A stretch of 64,000 nt of DNA from Paulinella micropora. Lineage: Eukaryota > Cercozoa > Imbricatea > Euglyphida > Paulinellidae. The position numbers were made by a program, and so were the translations under genes. How positions within the stretch are numbered: the stretch's first letter is position 1; each line of letters starts with the position of its first letter. Where the stretch lies: positions 145,157 to 209,156 of the forward strand of contig WBZZ01004536.1 in assembly GCA_019918135.1 (NCBI GenBank), written 5' to 3'. Under the pieces are notes generated by a model, which was not told the origin of the DNA, ran no database searches, and saw only the letters and a list, made by a program, of their open reading frames with translations. Shown here one piece after another: positions 55,677 to 64,000 of this stretch.

Positions 55677-56110
55677 TTATTCAACTTGAGAAGCTTTTTT
55701 CAATCTCTTAACAGGAATCTGAAATTGTATTTTGTCGCTACGTAAGTCACGACGACCTGGCTGTCGGAGATGTTGAATTGGAAGCGACCTTTTGTGTGTT
55801 TGCTGTTTCTCAATGTTAATATTAGGAGGCTGGTGCGGCGTTGACTGAGAAGCTTTGGGGACAGTACTAGTGCCATGTGTATCACTATCATGAGCCAAAA
55901 CTACCCTCTTCAGTTTGCGATACTTATTTTGAAGTTCCCCAAATGCTTCTTTTGCTCGTCGAATCGCTGCTGAAATTCCTGCTTGAGAGAAGACACACTT
56001 GCGTAAAGCCCTTCCACAACCTTCTCGAGCTGAGCTTCTCGAACAGTAGATGACAGGGTGTGACGGTACCAACTCATTTGTTCCAGCTGAAACTTCAAGT
56101 CATAATACAT
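55677..56110 (-). CDS. Hypothetical coiled-coil protein or exon
   Basis: The minus-strand ATG at 56110 gives MYYDLKFQLEQMSWYRHTLS and a helical stretch (FQQRFDEQKKHLGNFK). Near 55925 the frame changes to NKYRKLKRVVLAHDSDTHGT and runs to a stop at 55677. TTGTTATTAG just before the ATG looks like a splice acceptor, so this may be an internal exon. No family recognised. 56111-56633 shows no gene. Confidence 0.35.
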
Positions 56111-56633
56111 CTAATAACAAATAATAATGATTAAATAATCAAAAAAATACTATTATTTCAGATATATTATGATGATTTGCATCTATTCCGACTTCTTAGT
56201 AATGATTAATACGCCCCACCTCAGGTCGCACCTCACTCCAATCTTTACCGTAGGCTTGCTCAAGGTAAAATTTTTGCCAATCACTGATAGTAATGGTTTA
56301 GAACTAAATCAAATTCAAAAAGGGCGGGAAGGGAAGGGGAAAAAATGAATGCTCTCTTTGCGAAGGCTAGCAGCAGAAGCAAAAGTAGACAGAAAAAGAA
56401 AACCAAAGCAAAGCATGTGGGTTTGGCCTTTGGCCACTGAAAAACAAAAATAAATTTCGCCGCCAGGTCCGCCTTCGGCGGAAAGGCATTAATAAAATAT
56501 ATTCACTCCGGCCGGCACGGCCTGATAAATAAAACAGTTACCTAAATTGGCAAATCCAAAACAGTTATGATAAAATAAAATTGTAATTTGTCACTTAGTT
56601 TTAACGGAGGTTAATACTATGTACTAACCATAA

Positions 56634-57917
56634 TTGATCAAGGGCACGAGGAGAGGGGGCAAGAAGAGCAACAACGACGCTAGTCAGACTCACTTCCTTT
56701 TCAGGATGACGGGGACAATGTGGTCGATGGTAGCGAACCAACTGTCTATTTTCCCACTAGCCAGGTCTTGTACAGTGCACCGTTGGTGTCTCGTCGAGTC
56801 TCCTTTGCTGGTGGTTCGTCTTCGATTGGCTCGAGTGGTAACGAGCGTCCAGATGGGTACGACTCCCCTCAGGCTGGAGCAAGAGGCGGATGGTGAGGAT
56901 GTTCTGACTCGAGGTACCGGTCCGTCTGCTGCTGGTCCGGTGTTGTTGGATCGTCCTTCTGTTGTTTCAAGCAGCAAGTGCATTCCTCAGTCTGCAATGG
57001 GATGGTGCTGCTATTTCGACCAGCAATTTGGTACCAGAGGGGGAGAAGCGTCTGAGACGTCCGAAAGGGGATGGTGTTCGTAGTTGTTACTAGGGGGGAT
57101 AGTTCCGACCTGCCTCTGATCGACTTCTGCCGGATTATATTGAGAGGGAGGACTTTGCACCGGCTGTCTCGTCTGCTGATTTATTGTTGTATGGGCCCGG
57201 ATCCTGTGGATAAGGCTCGTCATTCGCCAGGCGTCCTGATGGTGATTACGGTGCCGGTTCCGGTGAAGGAGGCCAATCGCGCTTGGCAGACATCCAAAAC
57301 GGCATCTCAAGCTAGGAGCTGTTAAGCTAGTTCGTAAACAGGATGTGCCTAAGGGCACACGCATCATTAGTGTACGATTTGCGGACTTCGACAAGTTTCA
57401 GGGGGAGGAGTGCATCGAGCAGAAGTCCAGAGTTGCGGCGGAGGGGTTGATGCAACGTAAGGAGATCGATTGTGGTGATGTGGTCATACCGACGCCGGAT
57501 GAACTTGCAATTCACACTATTTTTGCTCTTGCTACCCTTCAGCGTGTTTTCCTGGAGGCGGGGGATGACGAATCTGCTTTCCTGAAAGCTAAATGTGACA
57601 CTCCGGTATATTTGCGTATGCCGGTAGAATATATCCCTAAGGATTACTATTTTGAAGCCTGGGCGGGTGTTAATGGCTTGCGTGACTCTGGTCATCTTTA
57701 TCATACGAAGTGTGTACTACCCTTCTATGCCAGTGTTGGTTTGAAGCCCAACGTTTGTGATCTAGTACATTTGTTTTTTTGTGAGTCTGCCTGCTTTGTC
57801 TTGGACTCTACACGAGAACACCAAGAACAAAAGACTGGATGTGATCTGGTGCCTCAAGAGAACACACAGATGTGGATTATGGTATTGGATACAAGGACAC
57901 CTACTCACAGCCACTGA
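56634..57917 (+). pseudogene. Ty1/copia pol remnant (reverse transcriptase)
   Basis: Frames are scattered, but the part 57345-57780 reads like a copia-type reverse transcriptase: KGTRIISVRFADFDKF, KSRVAAEGLMQRKEIDCGDV, then ESAFLKAKCDTPVYLRMPVE and GVNGLRDSGHLYHTKCVLP. This matches the copia order (K-R-V-A-G, D-AFL, Y-M-P, GL-SG). A further piece at 57800-57900 in another frame (ENTKNKRLDVIWCLKRTHRC, then WIQGHLLTA) resembles the RNase H end. The upstream part 56634-57300 is decayed linker. It ends at the 5' LTR of Ty3 copy B. Confidence 0.6.
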
Positions 57918-57926
57918 TAATCAGAC

Positions 57927-58164
57927 TGTAGGCATCACCCCCCGGATAGCCGGTAAAAAGTACCTTTTCCTGGTGACAGGTGCACCAGCTTGTTTTTCAG
58001 TATTATTTGTCCGGATTGGATCTGATGCCATTTTATTCCTGGTCTGTTGCCGTTTTCCTTTTTGGCTTCACTGAGCTAATATAACGAGACATCATTCTCA
58101 TCTTTTGAGGACTGTGTTTGGTTGTATTACCGACTTTTTACGAGCTATCGAAGGGGGCATTGCA
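57927..58164 (+). repeat. 5' LTR of Ty3 copy B
   Basis: TGTAGGCATCACC to GGGGGCATTGCA; inverse of the LTRs at 44151 and 54515. It is followed by the same primer-binding-site-like sequence and a 786-base leader. Confidence 0.85.
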
Positions 58165-58950
58165 TTTGGAGTCCACATCACTAGGGTGATTTCTTTCTGC
58201 TTTGCCACACAGGCAACAGAGTGAATTTCCACTGACCTGTCTCACACGGGGACGTCAGACGAAAACAAATACTCCAACACAGCTCCCTCATAACTCTTTC
58301 ACAAAACAAATAATTTGATTGGTCTCAAGCAGGTGTCTCGTACCCTCTAGCCCAATCCATATCTGTGTGCTCACAAGGAGACATCAGATACAAACTCTCT
58401 GTCGTTCTTGCTGTTCTCACACAGAGACCAAGAAGAAGGAGGTGGACAGAAGAGTGAAGGAACACACACAAAACACAAACAAGCATAGGGACAGGAGCAC
58501 AACACTCTACCCTTCTAGTTTGTGCATTTATCTGCATTATCTCACACATACGTCAGAGTATTTTTGCAAATCTCTGATCGTTTTCTAAAGGTAGGTCTGA
58601 GAACCTATCCGACCGACTGTCGACTTCTCAAGGAGAGCTTTTCTAGCTTCTCTATTACTATCTGTGTGTAGGTCCAAGTGCCTCATACTAGATACAATAT
58701 AGAAAAGAAGGAGGAGAAAGTAATCTGAGTAAGGAGAACAAGAAATCGGAGAAAGTCTCAAAGACTATTTTTCTCAAACAAAAACAAACATACAAACAGT
58801 GTTTCATAGAGGACAGGGAATCTTATCCTACCCTCTCTATTAGTTTCTCTCTTCACTAGTCAATCGACTGAAGGAGGAACAGAACACAAACGAACAAAAA
58901 CCAAACATAGGAGCTGACACTGTCCTCCTGTTAATTACTACTACGACATC

Positions 58951-61638
58951 ATGTCGACAGAGACCGCCAAAGTGAGTGAATTCTCGGAGGCAGATCAAAG
59001 AAGAGAAGAAGAAGAAGCAGGAGGAGGAGGAGGAGGAAGAGGACTGAATGAAGGAGGAGGAGGAGGAGGAGGAGGAGATGAAGGAGTAGGAGGAGGAGTA
59101 GAAGAGGGCTGGGATGATGAAGGAAGATATGGAGGAGACGAAGATGAAGGAGGATTTGAACAAGAAGAGACGGGAGGAGGAGGAGCATATGGTAATCCCT
59201 TACCACCTGCCTACACGGGAGGAGGAGGACGAAAAATGATCGACTTGATTCATAGTGATGGAGAGGAGATCACAGTGGAGGAACAACAGTGGGTGCAAGA
59301 CCACTATGACCTCACTAAAGAAGAGTTTGATAACAAGATGGGGGAGAGAAGGATACCTATGTGTGGATCCCTCAGGATCAAAGAAGAGAGAAAAGTCGTG
59401 CTAAAAAGGATGTCTATATCCTATTATCAAACACAGCACAGCTCCTCGGCAAACTGGTCTCTGATCCAGAAGAGAGAAAGAAGATACAGCATATCAAGTT
59501 TGGGGACACACACACCCACCTTGAATTACTCGATGCTATCTTTGGGGTGTACACTCAAACCCTGATTTGGGAACGTACATACGGCCCACGATGTGAGGGT
59601 TACCTCCAGTACACAAACCCAAGAGCAACGGCCAGATTCCTCGCGACTGGTCAGGAGGCAGTCGATGTAACAAAAATGAAGACCAATCTGGGTTCGAAAA
59701 ACTCGAGTGGCATATTTCATTTTTTTACGATGGAAATGAAGGCCTTGGAGGAGGGGAAGGCAGAGATGGAAAAAAGCATTAAGGCAGCAGGAGAAACTCA
59801 TCCTGTGATTGATGAGTTAGAGAAGACTGACAGAGTTCTGACCAAGATCAGACTGTTGATGGGTGCGTTACTGCACAAGGAGGCATGGAAGAGATGGATT
59901 CCTACCAAGGATCACTCTGTCCTTAAATCACTTAGTAACGCACCACCGGTCGCCAACAAAGCAGGTGTTGACCAATATGTGGAGAAATATAATTTTCTCA
60001 GATCTGCTTCTGAATTGGTGGCCTTTATCACTCATGCTCAAAAGCTGGTGATATCTGAGAAGAAGAAGGCGAAAGAGAATGAGGAGTTCGAGAAGACGAT
60101 GAGACTGGAAGAATGAAAGCAAAAGTGAGTGGTGCAAAGACACACCCTCCGACATATTTGACCCCACCAGCTCCTGCCCACCAGCCCCTGCACCCTCGGG
60201 CTCAACTACGGTGGTGGTCACAAACACGGAGAAGAAGGACAGACAGAACATCATAAATGCCTTCAAGGGGAAGAAAGGAGGAGTGGCAAGTCTCATGCTA
60301 TATGCCAAGACGAGCTCAGACAAAGACTCTGATGCTTCGCTTTTGAGCAAGCTCAAAGAGATCAATGCCTGCATGAAGGCTTTTCCTTGCGACGAAACGC
60401 AGGAATACGAGGCCCTTGTTACTGTTTTTGACCAATCTCTAGTCTCGGAGGGATTCGATCTGACACAGTACAAGTTTTTGAGAAAGAAGGAGGAGATTAA
60501 GAAAAACAATGCAACAGGCCTAGACGCTCAGTGTGAACTGGCGGTGGCCACACTCATTTCATATTTTCAATCTCATGGATACCAGCATCTCTGCACTGGT
60601 ACTCTCATAGGATTTGAAATCTTTGAGACAGTGGCGATGAGTTTGAGGAGTGCTGTTGGCTTGGCGGCGACCCTTACGGAGGTAGTTTCCTCCTATGGGC
60701 TATTCTATGGCCGCAAGTCGATCATCCTCTATTTCTTTTCGGCGTTACACACAGTTAACCCGAGTAAGCTTACTCAGCTCATACAACAATGCTCGACGTT
60801 TAGCTCAGTGAAGTCCAAGAACTTCCTCGAGACACACGTGTTCGAAAATACGGTTCAAAGCGTTGCTCCGTCAGCACTGTTTCAAGAAGTGATGAGTGCA
60901 TGCTCAAACATGGACTCGCTCACGGAGGCACATACGGCACAGGCAGGCGGTGTACCTGTTGGCGCACAAGCCACGTACACAAACAGAGTTGCCGGTTGGA
61001 AGAGACAGAGAGAGCCAGACCTGAAGACCGCATGTTGGAGGTGGTTCGCGGGCTTGCAGTGTAAGGCACAGATGGAGAACAGAGACTGCTCTTTCAATCA
61101 TGATAGGCAGAACCCAACAGCAAGGGCAAATTTTCTGAGCAGGACGGAAGGCAAGGAACCGGGCCTTTTCAATATGCTTCAGATTGCCGCTGTGAACGAA
61201 GGTTGGTATGCCAATATGTGTGATGATGAGGAGTTACGAGAGGCAATCATTACCTACATGAAGAGGATGAAGGAGAAGAAGGAGGAAAGGGAGAGACAAA
61301 AGAACTTAAAGGCCTCTCAAAGAGGACGAGAAGGAGGAGCAGGAGCAGGAGGACGAGGAGGAGGAGGAGGAGGAGGAGGACGAGGAGGAGGAACATGGAG
61401 AGGAGCCTCGAGGTGGCAGGGAACCCCTCAGAGAGGAAGAGGAGGAGGTCGGGGATATACCCCTTATGGAGGGAGAGCTGTTCGAGCTCCAGCCCCCCCA
61501 CCCAGAGGAGGAGGAGGCTCATGGGCAAGCTCCAACCCGAATTTCGGTCGAGCTCAGGCCTACAACACTGCCTCGGAGACCGATACGTCATCCTACCCGG
61601 ACACTACTCAAGGTAATCGTTTCGAGGTGGTGGAATGA
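58951..61638 (+). pseudogene. Ty3 Gag (copy B), three frameshifts
   Basis: ATG at 58951. Compared with copy A it lacks one base near 59343 (GGGGGTAG against GGGGGAG), one near 60112 (GGAAAG against GGAAG) and one near 60179 (GCCCCACC against GCCCACC). The last frame (60211-61638) has the CCCH finger, with CSFNH in place of CSFSH, and the GGR-rich tail. Copy A is intact at all three sites. The stop is the same UGA followed by CTGGAG. Confidence 0.8.
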
Positions 61639-64000
61639 CTGGAGGGGGAAGAAGAGAGGAAGGAGAAGACTGTGAAGTTTAACCCTAAAGTCACAGTGCT
61701 TTCTAATGCTGTTGTGCAGACTGGGCCAACGCTTCCTCTATGTGAAAACAAAGATGTGGGTACACAGAGACTGCAGCCCCAAGGTAGTCTCATACCCGTT
61801 CATACATCACGGTTACCAATGATAACTGATGCAAATAGGAAGGCGAGACTTGCGATGGAGGCGAGGAGGCCAATGGCAGACGTATCGCCTCGGCCAAGCA
61901 AACAACCACGAACAGACTCAATGTCTACGGTCGCGGCGGGTGGCGAGCAAAAAGACAATGTGTGTACTCAAGTACCACAAGACAATGTCGCTCACATAGT
62001 AAACGCACCAGTACCGCAGAATAATAAAAATGTTAATGAGGTGAAGCAGAGGAGAAGAAGGAGGAGTTGAAAAACTTAGAGACAAGACTCCAAAATTTGG
62101 AACGTAAAGTTCTTGTTCTCGCAGCCAATATACACAGGCCCGATGCTCTGTGTTATACGGAACTTTATTGTGAAACATTGAAGACAATATTAAAAGTTGG
62201 TAATGATACGATGGCGAATATTAATATTGTCGGCCGGAAGTTTTTAAATCGATACCGGGACTGGGTGGACGGAAATATGAAAAAGTCGACGGGCACTCTG
62301 AAGGAGTGAGTAGCCGGACGGTCATCACGGGAATCATCACACTGACCTTTAAATTGAAATCCGCACGAGTATACCGTATGGACCTCTATGTCGTCCCCGG
62401 TTACCACGGGTCAATATTACTATCGTATGACCAATTGGCTACGATGGGGGCTGTGATTGATTGCGCCGCACGGCGAGTGATATATGGAGTAAAAAGAGGA
62501 GAAGAGAACGATATTGATCCCTTCAACGCTACTGACTCTTATGAGGCTTATGAGCTGAGTCTAGCGACGGATCACAAAAAGATGGCCATCGCACATGAGG
62601 CACTTGAGGTGTACGTTCACCCCCATGTCGTAAGACCGGATGAACTGTCCTGGACCGACAATTGGAATCCCAAGTGTGCACTGTCACAGTTCCGACATGC
62701 CATTGGGACAAAAAGTCTATTGATGACTTAATCGAGAAGCGAAAGGAGGAGATTATATGTGTCGCACAAAGAAGCCCGTCGTTGGCGAGATTCGCGGAAG
62801 GAGTAGGAACAGATGTCCATATTACTAACGGATACTGTTTCCATGCGAAAGTAGGAGAAGAAAAAAGGGAGGCGTTTGTACCAAGGAGAACGGGGCGAAT
62901 CCCGGATACTCCACCAGAAACTATTAAAAGTTTTATTACTGATTTCTGGGGTGACGAGCCGACGTGGCCGCGTTCACTGTCTGAAGTGAAGAAATGCTTA
63001 CGGACTTTATTCGAAAATAATAAGCCGTATACTATTATCCTGCCATATAATGAGAAGGCGATATGGGCGCAGGAAATAAGGGACCGGCTTATTGATCATC
63101 CTATACCGGTACCCTCTCGCAAGCAACAGCTAGTGGTGGCTTGTCGTATGGGAACTCGTGAGCAGAGCAGTGCATACAAGCGGAAGCTCAGAGACCTCGA
63201 CAAGTTGAAATTGATACCGCAAGCATTCACATGCTTTGATGGTTTTTACACCCGTAAAGCTCCTTTGCAATACGCGAGACTCATTGACATGCTGGTGGAG
63301 CTCGGTAAAGATGATGAGCCGGACACGGTCACGTATGAAAAGACGGGCCTAGATGATGTCTCGGAAGAGGACTTAGGCTTGGAGGAGGACAGAGAACCCC
63401 TCAAGCAACATAAGCAGATGTCTGATGAAGATTTTCAAGAGGCGGCGCGGAAAATATTGGAAGAAGGAGTAGGCACGGAGAAGGAGAAGGAGCTTTTAAA
63501 AGCCAAATTAGAGGCGAACAAGGAAATTTTTGACCCTCCACATGCAGGTGGTGTCAAGCCTGAAGATTTCACTGCGGTTATTTACAAAATACCGGGTGCG
63601 GAGCCGTCACCGGCACCACGAAGGGCGAATTTGAGTATACATGAGGCGAAGATAGCGGAGGAGCTAGCAAGACAGCTGCTCAATGATGACTTTATTGAGA
63701 GATCAACATCTCAATAGTCTCACAACCGAGAATAGTGCCGAAGCCAGGAGGAGAATGGCGCCTGACAGTTAACTATGCTCGTGTTAACAAGGTGCTGGAG
63801 GAAGAGAGAAATCCTCTCCCGACATTAGAAGAAGGAAGGAGAGTACTGCGGAATGCAAAATTCTATTCGGTCATTGACCTTAAGAATGGCTTCTGGCAGA
63901 TACCACTGGAGGAAAAGTCCAGATGGCTGACGGCGTTTGTGGTGGGTATGGAAATATATCAATGGAAAGTGCTTTCGATGGGCCTCAAGCAAGCCCCAGG
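61639..64000 (+). pseudogene. Ty3 pol (copy B), partial, frameshifted
   Basis: Continues in frame after the UGA. Single bases are missing near 62053, 62304, 62667 and 63711 compared with copy A. In contrast the stretch 62662-63717 is open in B where A has two shifts. It includes the same NDTMANINIV protease-like site as A, the linker region before RT, and RT up to LSMGLKQAP at the window end. Confidence 0.8.

Larger units (their letters stand above)
57927..64000 (+). mobile_element. Ty3/gypsy-type LTR retrotransposon, copy B (partial, inverted relative to A)
   Basis: Plus-strand copy of the same family as copy A, cut by the window end within reverse transcriptase. The 5' LTR, leader, gag and pol start are about 98% identical to A by eye, with scattered single-base deletions. 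Confidence 0.9.

Overview
The window looks like nuclear DNA of a unicellular eukaryote (an alga or other protist; the species cannot be named from sequence). Evidence for a eukaryote: a 56-bp GT-AG intron inside a recognisable gene, Ty3 and Ty1/copia LTR retrotransposons, a LINE, tRNA-derived SINEs and long microsatellites. No rRNA gene, intact tRNA gene, CRISPR array or bacterial-type operon was seen. Almost every recognisable protein belongs to a mobile or virus-derived element.

Layout. 1-6.25 kb: a decayed LINE (endonuclease plus reverse transcriptase) followed by a 5'-truncated second copy of its 3' end. 6.4-14.1 kb: blocks of a self-complementary TGCATTGAAATTTCAATGCA repeat mixed with microsatellites, and three tandem minus-strand tRNA-derived SINEs with (ATT)n tails at 9.15-10.05 kb. 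14.65-37.45 kb: a 22.8-kb integrated Polinton-like virus/virophage-type element with 1.2-kb terminal inverted repeats. 37.45-41.2 kb: an inverted fragment of the element's terminus, another TGCATTGAAATTTCAATGCA block and a 2-kb (TAG)n array. 41.4-42.1 kb: a low-complexity polyQ ORF. 42.7-44.15 and 54.75-55.6 kb: two halves of one intron-containing gene with GHT-type DDE-like motifs, split by a 10.6-kb Ty3-type LTR retrotransposon (44.15-54.75 kb) with a 4-bp target duplication. 56.6-57.9 kb: a Ty1/copia remnant. 57.93-64 kb: a second Ty3 copy in the opposite orientation, cut by the window end.

The virus-derived element is the most interesting part. It carries a tyrosine recombinase, an archaeo-eukaryotic primase/SF3 helicase, an FtsK/HerA-type packaging ATPase, a minor capsid protein, a major capsid protein (MCP), a GIY-YIG nuclease, a large protein with a phospholipase A2-like HD-Y motif, and two phage-like fibre/adhesin genes, one ending in an S74-type chaperone. 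The MCP and GIY-YIG genes are each cut in two, and the four pieces fit one explanation: inversion of about 20.78-27.08 kb. Undoing it on paper makes both genes whole and puts the PLA2-like protein, ATPase, MCP and minor capsid genes into one minus-strand morphogenesis block.

Many ORFs contain one-base frameshifts, often in homopolymers. Comparison of the two Ty3 copies shows mostly private one-base deletions, so some apparent pseudogenes may be assembly indels rather than true decay; in-frame stops in the recombinase, fibre and helicase genes cannot be explained that way.
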